Shown here: in pieces, positions 1-7,652 of the stretch
Layout of the letters: every line of letters begins with the position of its first letter
How positions within the stretch are numbered: position 1 is the first letter of the stretch
Assembly (NCBI GenBank): GCA_964612675.1
Contig: CAZTDD010000104.1
Span: 1-25,432 of the forward strand
Reading direction: 5' to 3'
Length of the DNA stretch: 25,432 bases
Origin: CAZTDD01 sp964612675
GTDB lineage: Bacteria; Hinthialibacterota; Hinthialibacteria; Hinthialibacterales; JAKPRU01
Position numbers and translations under genes: made by a program
Notes under the pieces: generated by a model
Database searches by the model: none
Seen by the model: only the letters and a program-made list of their open reading frames with translations
What the model was told of the DNA's origin: nothing

Positions 1-115
1 TAGGAGGGGGTTGATCCCATTCCCCCACATCCGTAGCCCACCAACCCTTCCCGTCTCTCCCCCAAGGTCGCTGGTTGAGATCCGTTTCGCTCACTTCTCA
101 CCGTCCCATTGTGAC
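1..115. repeat. Partial copy of dispersed intergenic repeat (family B)
   Basis: The window opens inside a repeat-rich intergenic stretch. The first bases (TAGGAGGGGGTTGA) recur at 7704-7717 and, in a related form, at 8048-8061. The stretch at 73-103 (GGTTGAGATC, then a GCTCAC block) matches 7711-7740 with few changes. No gene is seen in positions 1-194. The copy is cut by the window edge, so its true length is unknown. Confidence 0.65.
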
Positions 116-194
116 GATGAAGGTACGCACTTGTGATACACCCTGTCCGACTTCTTTTACCGACAGGAAGCACGCCACCAATTCTAAAACGTTG

Positions 195-2030
195 TCACTC
201 GGTAAATTGTTCGTGGTAAGGCGTAACAATGTCGTACTTGCGGCTCAATGCATTGATTTCGCTCACGAGATCCGCCCTCTCCCCGTGTTGCACCACAAGC
301 GAAATCAGATGGTAAATCTTGTGAAACGCCCATCCCCGCGCGATATCGGGACCGCCGAGATCCTGCTCGGGAATGTCGAGACTGGCAACCATTTCCTTCT
401 GCTCGTCGTAGGCTTCTCCCTTCAACCGCACCGTCAGCTGTTTCTCGTCTGAGAAACGGCCCCAAATCTCGAGTTCCGTGTCCTGATAGAGATCCGGAAG
501 CTCCTGCGGATAAATCTTCGACCGATCGATCATCCCGATATCCGTGGTCACCTGGAGCAGGACGGGATTTTGATGCAAGAGGAAAAACGAAATCCCCCGT
601 TGCGGTATGTCGTCGCGAGACGGGATCAAACAAATGGAACCGCGGTTGCGGAACGCCAGGAAATCAAGAAGATACTCGTTCACCTTATCCCCCGCCCCGA
701 TGGCGAAAACCGACGTACTGGGGCCTCGACGGGCGGTCAAACGATTAATAATCGCCCGGCTGTTTCGAACCCCGATGGTCGGCCGGCCGTCGGAATAGAG
801 GAAGATCAAAAACGGCCGTGCACGAGCCGTCCCGAGCGTCATCAGCGGTTCGAGCGATTTATAAATGTCTGTCTTTCCCGACGCCTGCAAGGGGTCGATA
901 AAATCCCACGCATCCGCGATAGTGAGCGGTGTGACAATTTTCAGCTCGTCGTACAGTATTTTCACGTCGCCCTTGAATCCAACAACGTTGAAACGATCCT
1001 GGTTCTCTTTCAAGCGCCGAATAGAGTCTTTTAATGTCTCCTTGATCACTTGGAGAGTACGTCTTCCCATGCTGGCGGAGGCATCCAACACAAAGACAAC
1101 GTCCTTCGGCAAAGGCCGAAGGCGATCTGTCGCCTGATTCGGACGGATTCGCAATAGAAAATATCCGACGTTCGGACTCTCATGATAGGTGATAATCTCC
1201 ACATCCAACACATCATCGAGCCGAACAAACTTGCCAGCGATCGCTTCTTTCGCTTCCTCTTCGGACGCCAATACGCTCGGCGGCACGGCTGAAAGATCCA
1301 AAGGACGATCTTCATAGACCGGGGGTGGCGCTTCAATATCCACGGGAGCGGCATTCATCGAGACATCCGGGGAAGGGAGTCCGAGCGACGGTGCTGTCAC
1401 AACCGTCGAGGGCGGCTCAGGTGTCGCTTCCACCAGGTCTGGCGGTAAGGTTTTGATGATCCGTTCCTGCCGGTAGGTCCCACTCGCCCCCAGCCTGGGG
1501 CGTTCAATCGTGACGTCTTCCAATACGGCGTCTTGCAGGGCTCCCTCTGAAGGGTTGCCAGTCTCACGAATCCCCGCTTCGCTTGTGATTACTTTCGCTG
1601 GACCGATAGCGCCGCCCGCACTAAATCCGTGCGGGATCTCACCGGTTTCCACGTCCGCCTCCACCGGTTCGCCCGCGTTCGCCAGAAGATCCTCCAACCG
1701 CTCATCAATCTCGGGCGCGGGAACATCTTCTGCGGCCTCGAGGTCGTCCTGCAGCTTCTGTTCTCTTTCCTGTTCCAGCTCTTCCGGCGTCTTGCGAGCG
1801 ACCGTCGTGGTCTGACTAATCTCGCGGAAGCTCACGTTGAACATCTTGCCGATCGTTTCCTCAACCTCGCTGACAATCCCGACCCGTACATTCGTGGAAC
1901 TGACCAGAAACAGCGCGTGCACCAGCACAGAGAGAAGAATAGACGTCACCAAAAGCAGATCCGTCGTCGGCTCCGAAAGCGGTCGACGATCGACAAAACG
2001 TTTCTTTTCCTGCTGATATTCGTATTTCAT
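195..2030 (-). CDS. VWA-domain protein with TonB-like N-terminal membrane anchor
   Basis: A 611-residue protein. One membrane segment (about residues 25-45) contains S34-V-L-V-H38, the S-x3-H pattern of the TonB anchor that contacts ExbB/ExbD. Next come a charged, probably coiled segment (82-118) and a Pro-rich linker (194-256), features typical of TonB. A VWA domain follows (about 308-475) with a complete MIDAS: D316-A-S-A-S320, T387 and D414 in SDG. The C-terminus (about 565-605) resembles the tail of VIT/VWA proteins, including an IVTPY motif. No TonB C-terminal domain is visible. The start codon overlaps the stop of the TPR gene upstream as ATGA, which implies translational coupling. It is the last gene of the exbB-exbD-TPR-VWA cluster. 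A role as a proton-motive-force-driven periplasmic or envelope effector is inference. The VWA assignment is firm; the biological role is unknown. Confidence 0.9.
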   Translation of the reverse strand: MKYEYQQEKKRFVDRRPLSEPTTDLLLVTSILLSVLVHALFLVSSTNVRVGIVSEVEETIGKMFNVSFREISQTTTVARKTPEELEQEREQKLQDDLEAAEDVPAPEIDERLEDLLANAGEPVEADVETGEIPHGFSAGGAIGPAKVITSEAGIRETGNPSEGALQDAVLEDVTIERPRLGASGTYRQERIIKTLPPDLVEATPEPPSTVVTAPSLGLPSPDVSMNAAPVDIEAPPPVYEDRPLDLSAVPPSVLASEEEAKEAIAGKFVRLDDVLDVEIITYHESPNVGYFLLRIRPNQATDRLRPLPKDVVFVLDASASMGRRTLQVIKETLKDSIRRLKENQDRFNVVGFKGDVKILYDELKIVTPLTIADAWDFIDPLQASGKTDIYKSLEPLMTLGTARARPFLIFLYSDGRPTIGVRNSRAIINRLTARRGPSTSVFAIGAGDKVNEYLLDFLAFRNRGSICLIPSRDDIPQRGISFFLLHQNPVLLQVTTDIGMIDRSKIYPQELPDLYQDTELEIWGRFSDEKQLTVRLKGEAYDEQKEMVASLDIPEQDLGGPDIARGWAFHKIYHLISLVVQHGERADLVSEINALSRKYDIVTPYHEQFTE

Positions 2031-4486
2031 TGGCTGCTGCTTTGCCGGTTCTGCAAATAACGAAGACGTACTTGCGCCTGACCGGCCTGTGAACTCTCCG
2101 GATATTGGCTGATCAGCTGCTCCAGGCTCTTCCGCGCTTCTTCCTCACGGCCGAGCTCCTCCTGACATTGGGAGGCGTGCAAAAGGGCTTCCGGAGATGT
2201 TCTCGGATCGGGGAAGAGGATGTCTACGTAGAGAAATTCTTTTAAGGCCTGTTCCGGCTGTCCACGGGTTTGCAGGAGCTTGCCTCGATCCAAGTGAAGG
2301 GTTGCTTGGAACAATTTGTCCGGGCTTCCCATGTTGGCTAGGGTTTGAAGGCTCTTTTCGAAAGCCTTCGCGGCGTCGTCGTAATGATTCTGACCCTGAA
2401 GCGAGCGCGCGCGTATCCAATGCGCCTCCGGTTGGAATTGGCTGTTCGGGAACTTCTGCAGAAAACGATTCGCACAGTCGGACGCCTCCTGCCACTCCTG
2501 AAGAGCGACCAGCTCCCGTCCTTGCTCGATTAACGCGCGTTCGAGAACCTCATCGCGTGTATGCACCTCGGCAACTCGTCGCAAAACCCGAAGAGCGACG
2601 TCATGACGTCCCCGCTCGGATGCATGGATCGCCACTTCAAAATAAACCTCCGGACCGATCTTCGCGGCCTCTTCATCGTCCTCAAAAATCGCTGCAAAAA
2701 TCGGCATCGCCCGATCGAACTGCCCCGTCTTCATATACCCGACCGCGACACGTTGCCGCGCTGCCTCCCATTTCGCCGCTCCGGGATAATCCCGAACCAA
2801 ACGAGCATATTCCTGAAGCGCTTCTTCCTCATTACCCGCTTGATCGTCCTGCCACGCCAACATGTACAACGCCTCGGGAGCATGCGACGACTGGGGAAAT
2901 TCCGCCAGTATCTTCTCAAACGGTTTGCGCATCTCCTCTTCCCGGCCGCTTTTCAATAGGCCCAACCCTTGCCGATAAAGCAGATTCGGAAGATCCGGGT
3001 GAGACGGATTTCGCTCGATCAGCTGACTGATCCGGATCGTTGCCTCTTCATGTTGACCCGCTTGAAGCAACGACTCCGCCGACCAGCGCATCGCCTCCTC
3101 AAAGAGCGGGCTGCCGGGATATTGCTCCATAAACTTCTCGAATGCCTTCGACGCCTGCTCGTATTCGCCGGCACGGTAGTGCATGCTGCCCAATCCGTAT
3201 AAAGCCTTCTCCTGAAAGCGGGAACCGGAATATTGTTCGACAACGGTCCGATACCCCGCCGCAGCCTCAGAGTACTTCTTGGCCGCGGCGGCAATCTCCG
3301 CCAACACAAAGTGAATGTCTCCGGCCAAGGCAGGATCGATTTGTTTATTCAACAGCGCTTTTGCGTGTACCGAGGCCTCTCCGTAATTCTTTGTCAGAAA
3401 AAGCGACCAAACGAGTCTATACCAGGCCTGTGTGCGGAAATCCTCGGCGTCCGGGTGATTGACCACCTTCTTGAGCGGATCGACCGCCTCCTGATAGTCT
3501 TGCGTCTCATAAAGTGCCGTCCCTAAAAGGAATAGCGTTCCCGCTTCCCGGTCTCCGAGCCCCGATTCCTTTAAAAGCTCCCGGCATACTCCGGCGGTCC
3601 CTTTAAAATCGCTTGACTGGAACAGCGCCCACGCCCGACCATACAAACAGCTCATCCGATGCCTCGGATCCCGGCTCGCTTCGAGATACATCTGAGCGGC
3701 CTTCTCATGCTCCTCCAGCTGCCTGTAGATATCCGCCATCACAACGCGGGCATCGGAGGGGAGCGTACTTCCCTCCGGAAGCGGAAACGATCGGTCTTCC
3801 GCTGCCAACTCTTTGAGCAGTGAAATAGCGGTGTCGAGTTGGCCTTTCTGGCGTTTTAAAAGTGCCAGTGAATAGGTGGCGGGGGCGAAATGTCTGCCTT
3901 GTGGAAATCGTTCCCGAAGCGTCTCCCATTCTTTTTCCGCCGCGTTGGCCTTTTTCTGATCCCAGTAGGCCTGCGCTAGGTAAAAACGCACCGGCTCTTC
4001 AACCGATTTAGGAAGCGATCCTTTCAACAACTCCTCGAATAGGGGGATCGCCTCCCCCGGTCTGCCGATGTCGCAGAGAATCTCACCGCGCCGAAGAAGG
4101 GCCTCGGTCCGACGGCTGTTTTGAGGAAACTTCTCGAGCAGGGTCCGCAAATTCCGCTCCGCGTCCTCAAACAGTTCGCGCCGCCGCTCTCTGTCCCGAA
4201 AAGCCTGCTGATACAAACATTCGGCTCTCCGGAATAGCGCCGTGGGTATCTTGTCGTGCTCGGGAAAGGATTGAATGAATTCGGCGTACTCTTCAGCGGC
4301 CTCCAAATACATCTTCCGTTCATAGAGACCGTCTGCAAAATCAAGCTGGTCTTGTGCCTTCCCTTCAGTCGGACTCTTCGGCAGAGGCGGGACAGGGGCA
4401 TCCTGCTGGGACCTCACGGTATCCGGAGCCCACAAAACTTGAAATGCCAACAGGCATATAACGATCGCTCGGACTTTTGCGCTCAT
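2027..4486 (-). CDS. Large periplasmic tetratricopeptide-repeat protein
   Basis: An 819-residue protein starting at the ATG at 4486, which has AAAGGA just upstream and opens a clear signal peptide (residues 1-26, hydrophobic core 7-20). A frame open further upstream (to 4615) adds 43 residues with no signal-peptide character and overlaps exbD, so it was rejected. From about residue 45 to the end the protein is a run of TPR units of about 35-40 residues, with recurring patterns such as A-x3-Y-x3-L and F-P-x-S. These resemble BamD/YbgF-type repeats. It likely acts as a periplasmic scaffold for protein-protein contacts. It lies 56 bases after exbD and overlaps the VWA gene by four bases, so it is probably a partner of both. 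The exact ligand cannot be told from sequence. Confidence 0.9.
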   Translation of the reverse strand: MSAKVRAIVICLLAFQVLWAPDTVRSQQDAPVPPLPKSPTEGKAQDQLDFADGLYERKMYLEAAEEYAEFIQSFPEHDKIPTALFRRAECLYQQAFRDRERRRELFEDAERNLRTLLEKFPQNSRRTEALLRRGEILCDIGRPGEAIPLFEELLKGSLPKSVEEPVRFYLAQAYWDQKKANAAEKEWETLRERFPQGRHFAPATYSLALLKRQKGQLDTAISLLKELAAEDRSFPLPEGSTLPSDARVVMADIYRQLEEHEKAAQMYLEASRDPRHRMSCLYGRAWALFQSSDFKGTAGVCRELLKESGLGDREAGTLFLLGTALYETQDYQEAVDPLKKVVNHPDAEDFRTQAWYRLVWSLFLTKNYGEASVHAKALLNKQIDPALAGDIHFVLAEIAAAAKKYSEAAAGYRTVVEQYSGSRFQEKALYGLGSMHYRAGEYEQASKAFEKFMEQYPGSPLFEEAMRWSAESLLQAGQHEEATIRISQLIERNPSHPDLPNLLYRQGLGLLKSGREEEMRKPFEKILAEFPQSSHAPEALYMLAWQDDQAGNEEEALQEYARLVRDYPGAAKWEAARQRVAVGYMKTGQFDRAMPIFAAIFEDDEEAAKIGPEVYFEVAIHASERGRHDVALRVLRRVAEVHTRDEVLERALIEQGRELVALQEWQEASDCANRFLQKFPNSQFQPEAHWIRARSLQGQNHYDDAAKAFEKSLQTLANMGSPDKLFQATLHLDRGKLLQTRGQPEQALKEFLYVDILFPDPRTSPEALLHASQCQEELGREEEARKSLEQLISQYPESSQAGQAQVRLRYLQNRQSSSQ

Positions 4487-4542
4487 GCCGTCCTTTGTCA
4501 CTCCGGGGCGGAAGGGCGGCCCGGGAGTCACGTTCCCGGCCG

Positions 4543-4974
4543 TCAACTTGTCTCTCGCTCCTCTTCGCTCGGAAGTGCCGCGAAGGAGACATTCCAGATC
4601 CCTGCTTTCGCGCATGCGTCTAGGATCGCTATAGCGCTCCCGAACAGGGCATCTCGATCACCCCGGATGATGACCGATTGGTCTTTATAAATAGTACCAA
4701 TTTTAACCAGGATCTCTTCTAGCTCCTGCATATTTAAACGACGCTGGTTCACAACAATCACGCCGTTTTCCGTCAAATTGATGATGATCTCCCCGGGAGT
4801 TCGACGCGGCGGTTGAGATTCATCCGCCGTAGGCACCGTAATCGACAACTCATTCTCGAGCCGTGCGAAGATGGATGTCATTAAAAAGAAAATCAAAAGC
4901 AGGAAGATAATGTCAATCATAGGAGCCATCATCATGATGGGCTCCTCGTCCGTTCGCTTCGCTAGTAGCCTCAC
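4543..4974 (-). CDS. exbD: ExbD/TolR-family biopolymer transport protein
   Basis: A 143-residue protein, normal for the family. It has a short cytoplasmic N-terminus, one membrane segment (about residues 14-36) and a periplasmic domain. D21 in the PMID motif at the start of the membrane segment matches the proton-channel aspartate of ExbD (D25 in E. coli). The start is GTG at 4974. GAGGAG lies about 10 bases upstream and overlaps the end of exbB, whose stop is 6 bases before this start, so the two are co-translated. With ExbB it should form the proton-driven motor of the inner membrane. ExbD and TolR cannot be separated on sequence alone, but the gene order and the TonB-like anchor two genes downstream favour ExbD. 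Confidence 0.93.
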   Translation of the reverse strand: MRLLAKRTDEEPIMMMAPMIDIIFLLLIFFLMTSIFARLENELSITVPTADESQPPRRTPGEIIINLTENGVIVVNQRRLNMQELEEILVKIGTIYKDQSVIIRGDRDALFGSAIAILDACAKAGIWNVSFAALPSEEERETS

Positions 4975-4980
4975 AGCGGA

Positions 4981-5748
4981 TCAACTCCTCGGGGGCGGCT
5001 CCTGTCGGATTCGGTCCGCCAATTCCTGCGCCGCCTCTTCAATACGTGAGAAGATATTCTGAATGCGCCCGCGAAAATAGAAAAACACCGCCATACACGG
5101 AATGGCGATAATCAACCCGGCCGCGGTGGTCACCAGCGCTTTCGAAACCGCCGTCGCCAACACAACGGGTTTCGCACGGCTGATGTCGAAAGCGATAAAA
5201 CTGAACGCGTCAATCATCCCCAACACCGTACCCAGCAACCCTAACATCGGAGAAATCGTTGCCACCTCCGACAGGTAACGGACCTGCCGCATTACACGTT
5301 CCGCTTCACGATCCCCGGCGTTCTCCATCGCCTCCGCTACATGAGCCGGGTCGATCTCCGCCTGCCGAATCCCCGACATCAACATCGTCGGCAACGGTCC
5401 TCGCGTCACATTACAAATCCGATAGATGTCGTCCCAGCGCGCGTCTCGCGCCAGGCCCCGCAACTGCAGAAATAGATCGTGTGGCATTAGACGTCGCTGG
5501 TTCAGCGACAGAAAGAAATAAATCGTCAGCCCCAGCGCAAACAACGACAGGACACCCAGTACCGCCATCACCCAGCCGCCGGCGAGCAGCAACTGCCACA
5601 GCGTCATACCTTCTTCACCGACGATCTCTTCGCTTTCTTGGCTCCAGGCCGCGTTCAACATACACAGACCCACAGCCAATACCAGAAACATCACCAACAC
5701 AACTCGGGAGTTTTTGTTTGTACAGAGCATAGGAGATCCGGGGTTCAC
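4981..5748 (-). CDS. exbB: ExbB/TolQ/MotA-family proton channel protein
   Basis: A 255-residue protein from a GTG start, or 249 residues from an ATG at 5730. An N-terminal hydrophobic segment (about 15-36, ending AAWSQ) looks like a signal peptide, as in the ExbB variants that carry a periplasmic leader. Three further membrane segments follow at about 50-82, 163-186 and 203-226. The second and third contain the family signatures TISPMLGLLGTVLGM and ALVTTAAGLIIAIP. It should form the oligomeric proton channel around ExbD. It is the first gene of the cluster. The start is uncertain because the GTG lies inside an inverted repeat (5743-5759) with AAGG abutting it, while the ATG at 5730 has only weak GGAT in front. 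Confidence 0.93.
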   Translation of the reverse strand: MNPGSPMLCTNKNSRVVLVMFLVLAVGLCMLNAAWSQESEEIVGEEGMTLWQLLLAGGWVMAVLGVLSLFALGLTIYFFLSLNQRRLMPHDLFLQLRGLARDARWDDIYRICNVTRGPLPTMLMSGIRQAEIDPAHVAEAMENAGDREAERVMRQVRYLSEVATISPMLGLLGTVLGMIDAFSFIAFDISRAKPVVLATAVSKALVTTAAGLIIAIPCMAVFFYFRGRIQNIFSRIEEAAQELADRIRQEPPPRS

Positions 5749-5759
5749 CTTGTGTGAAC
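5743..5759 (-). promoter_or_regulatory. Inverted repeat covering the exbB GTG start
   Basis: In the transcript, GTTCAC and GTGAAC (arms 5754-5759 and 5743-5748) are perfectly complementary around a 5-base loop. The arm nearer the gene contains the GTG start codon. If it folds, the hairpin would hide the start. A protein-binding operator is an alternative, since a related TCACCTTGT sequence occurs about 112 bases away near 5856. Function is inferred. Confidence 0.4.
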
Positions 5760-6036
5760 AGCACTCTTGAGCAGGACTCGTCGTTCTCGATACGTGCTCG
5801 GGAACCTCCGAGCGGTGGGTGCGGACTCACGATTCCTGTGCTTCCCGTGAGCTGCTCACCTTGTCTCACGCACACACGACTCAAACCACCTAAGTACTGA
5901 TATCGTAATACATTCAAACGCCAGTGACAACCGACAGTAACGTGAATGGGAATATTTCTGGAAGTTGCTGAGAAGATGGGAAATGGACAGAGCTATCCTG
6001 TCCTTCCATAGAAAGGAGGTCATCTGGGAGGTGGGC
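5749..6036. other. Intergenic leader of the exbB operon with several hairpins
   Basis: No gene is seen in this 288-base gap. It holds small perfect inverted repeats: GCTCGG/CCGAGC (5796-5801, 5808-5813), GTGAG/CTCAC (5847-5851, 5855-5859) and GGACAG/CTGTCC (5985-5990, 5998-6003). The last sits 3' of the 59-residue gene and could end its transcript, but it lacks a good T-run. A possible exbB promoter on the minus strand is TTGTCA (5925-5930), a 17-base spacer and TACGAT (5902-5907). That would leave a leader of nearly 150 bases. Confidence 0.4.
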
Positions 6037-6216
6037 TCAAGCGTATACGTCGATGCTCTCGCCTAAGCCTTCCAGAGCGGCCCCGCTAACTTGGAGGGCC
6101 ACGGCATTGGCCACCTGCTGAGCTGCAAGCTGCATCGATTGCTGCATCGTCGCTTGCAACAAGCCGCCCATCAGGCTCGGTATGCCATTTGCGCCTTGTA
6201 CCGCTCCAATATTCAT
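6037..6216 (-). CDS. Small Ala/Gln-rich protein, possibly YjfB-like (putative motility)
   Basis: A 59-residue protein starting at the ATG at 6216, preceded at proper spacing by AGAGGT. A GTG 42 bases upstream would add 14 residues but has no good ribosome site. The protein begins MNIGAV, continues with a helix rich in Ala, Gln and Met (about 18-45) and ends GLGESIDVYA. An N-terminal M-x-I-x3, a Q/A-rich amphipathic helix and a C-terminal LG-x2-IDV-x-A resemble the YjfB family of small putative motility proteins. This is a by-eye resemblance only. No flagellar gene lies in the window. It has no signal peptide or membrane segment. It is divergent from metF. Confidence 0.55.
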   Translation of the reverse strand: MNIGAVQGANGIPSLMGGLLQATMQQSMQLAAQQVANAVALQVSGAALEGLGESIDVYA

Positions 6217-6534
6217 CGCTGAGACCTCTGGTAGATAGACTTTTCCAGTTCTCGACACAAGTATCGGCGACTTTACGAAAACCTTGAGCTACTAGCTCAA
6301 AAAAAAAAGGCTAATTCTCTCGCCCGATCGACACCCTGATAGTAGTAAACCTAATAAATACAATACATAGGGTGCCATACCGGCACCGAGAGGGAACCAG
6401 GAACAACCCCCGTCGAATATAAAGCCCTCCGCCCAAATCAAACCTTCAAAGACCGCACTACCCCCTCGAAACGCGGGCATGCAACCCCAACACCCGAATT
6501 CCTGCTATCCTCATTCAACTCTTCTTTTCGAAAG
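6217..6534. other. Divergent intergenic region between the 59-residue gene and metF
   Basis: No convincing gene in 318 bases. It contains two perfect palindromes. TTGAGCT/AGCTCAA (6284-6300) is followed on the plus strand by about ten A residues, the wrong polarity for a terminator on either strand. GGTGCC/GGCACC lies at 6371-6387. A possible extended -10 for metF, TGCTATCCT, starts at 6503, but no good -35 is seen. A minus-strand frame of 62 residues (6292-6480) has no family features and was not accepted. Confidence 0.4.
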
Positions 6535-7506
6535 GTGCCGGAAACCGTCGTGAATGCCGAAGACCTGCCGATAAGTGCCTGCTCCGGAAGGCTCGAAAAC
6601 ACAATTCGAGCGGGCCGTTTCGCAATCGTCTCGGAAATAACCGCCCCCCGTGCCCCCGATCCCGAACGTGTCCGACAAAAGGCCGACCATCTCATCGGGT
6701 GTGTTGACGCAATCAATGTCACCGACAACCAGGGCGCAAATGTCCACATGGCCCCCTGGGCCGTTTCCCTTCTCGTCCTCGAACAAGGCGGAGAACCCAT
6801 CCTCACTTACACAACGCGCGACCGCAACCGCCTGGCCCTTCAGTCGGACTTCATCGGTGCAGCCGCGTTGGGAATCAAGAATATCTTCGTGATGTCCGGG
6901 GACCCCATCGGGACGGGGAGACACGCGATGGCCTCCCAAGTCTCCGACGTCGATCCCGCGCACGTCCTGCAGATCCTGAGGAGAATGAGAAATCCTGGAA
7001 TCCTCGACTCGGGAGAGGAGTTGCGGGACAGCACGAAGGAGCCGGTCCTCCCGACGCGATTCTTTGTCGGTGCCGCCGTGAACCCACTCTTCGATTCCGT
7101 GGACCAACGCCACCCCCGTCTCACCGAAAAGATCGATGCCGGTGCGGATTTCGTCCAGACCCAGTGTCTGTTCGACATCGGGGCGTTTAGAGATTACATG
7201 ACCGAGATCCGAAATCTCGGTTTGCATGAGCGAACGGCAATCCTCGCGGGGATTTTGGTGCCGCGAAGTCTGAAAATGTTGGAGTTCTTCGCGGAGCGTG
7301 TACCGGGTGTCGTCATTCCCGAACCGTTCTTCAAGCGGATGCAGCGGGCGGAGGATCAAAACCGGGCGATAGAGCAGGGCATAGACATCGCTGCCGAACT
7401 GATCCGGCAGTGCCGTGAAATCCCGGGTCTTCGAGGCATCCACCTGATCACCGCAGGCCGTGAAGACCTCTGCCGTCCTGTACTCGAAAGATCAGGATTC
7501 TCGTAG
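6535..7506 (+). CDS. metF: Methylenetetrahydrofolate reductase family protein
   Basis: A 323-residue TIM-barrel flavoprotein. It should reduce 5,10-methylene-THF to 5-methyl-THF for methionine synthesis or C1 metabolism, in the cytoplasm. Family landmarks: E34 in SEITAPR (the catalytic Glu28 region of E. coli MetF), TRDRNR at 94-99, GI-x-N-x5-GDP ending at D123-P124 (flavin/folate contact, E. coli Asp120) and QTQ at 208-210 (E. coli Gln183). It is slightly longer than E. coli MetF (296 residues). The GTG start at 6535 has AAAG directly against it, so initiation at GTG 6550 is also possible. The stop codon (7504-7506) lies inside the first copy of a 19-bp tandem repeat. It could equally be the acetogen-type MetF subunit, but no MetV gene is nearby. 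Confidence 0.88.
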   Translation: MPETVVNAEDLPISACSGRLENTIRAGRFAIVSEITAPRAPDPERVRQKADHLIGCVDAINVTDNQGANVHMAPWAVSLLVLEQGGEPILTYTTRDRNRLALQSDFIGAAALGIKNIFVMSGDPIGTGRHAMASQVSDVDPAHVLQILRRMRNPGILDSGEELRDSTKEPVLPTRFFVGAAVNPLFDSVDQRHPRLTEKIDAGADFVQTQCLFDIGAFRDYMTEIRNLGLHERTAILAGILVPRSLKMLEFFAERVPGVVIPEPFFKRMQRAEDQNRAIEQGIDIAAELIRQCREIPGLRGIHLITAGREDLCRPVLERSGFS

Positions 7507-7652
7507 CGCCCCCCAACCTACCGTACCGGCCCCAACCTTTCGTACCGGCCCCAACCCCTCGTACCGGCTCCAACCCCTCGTACCGGCTCCAACCTCTCGT
7601 AGCGGCTCCAACCCCTCGTACCGGCTCCAACCTCTCGTAGCGGCCCCAACCT
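7502..7652. repeat. Tandem array of eight 19-bp units
   Basis: Eight units of about CGTACCGGCTCCAACCCCT begin at 7502, 7522, 7541, 7560, 7579, 7598, 7617 and 7636. The spacing is 19 bases after a first interval of 20. Units vary at a few fixed positions (ACC/AGC, CTCC/CCCC, CCCCT/CTCT). There are no spacers, so this is not a CRISPR array. The first unit overlaps the end of metF. A period of 19 gives open frames with a 19-residue repeat on the minus strand, which are artefacts. Confidence 0.92.

Noticed and set aside
4487..4615. Longer start for the TPR protein
   Set aside because: The extension overlaps exbD and would bury the signal peptide; the ATG at 4486 has its own ribosome site.
6284..6310. 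Palindrome TTGAGCT-ACT-AGCTCAA next to a run of about ten A as a terminator
   Set aside because: The A-run follows the hairpin on the plus strand, and on the minus strand the T-run precedes it. Neither polarity gives a rho-independent terminator.
6292..6480. Minus-strand 62-residue frame with a hydrophobic stretch
   Set aside because: It has no clear ribosome site, no family pattern, and covers the A-run and palindromes of a divergent control region.
6511..7443. Minus-strand open frame of 310 residues
   Set aside because: It is fully antisense to metF, whose motifs are clear. The antisense product has no recognisable domain.
7502..7652. Possible CRISPR array
   Set aside because: The units are head to tail with no unique spacers, and no cas genes are present.
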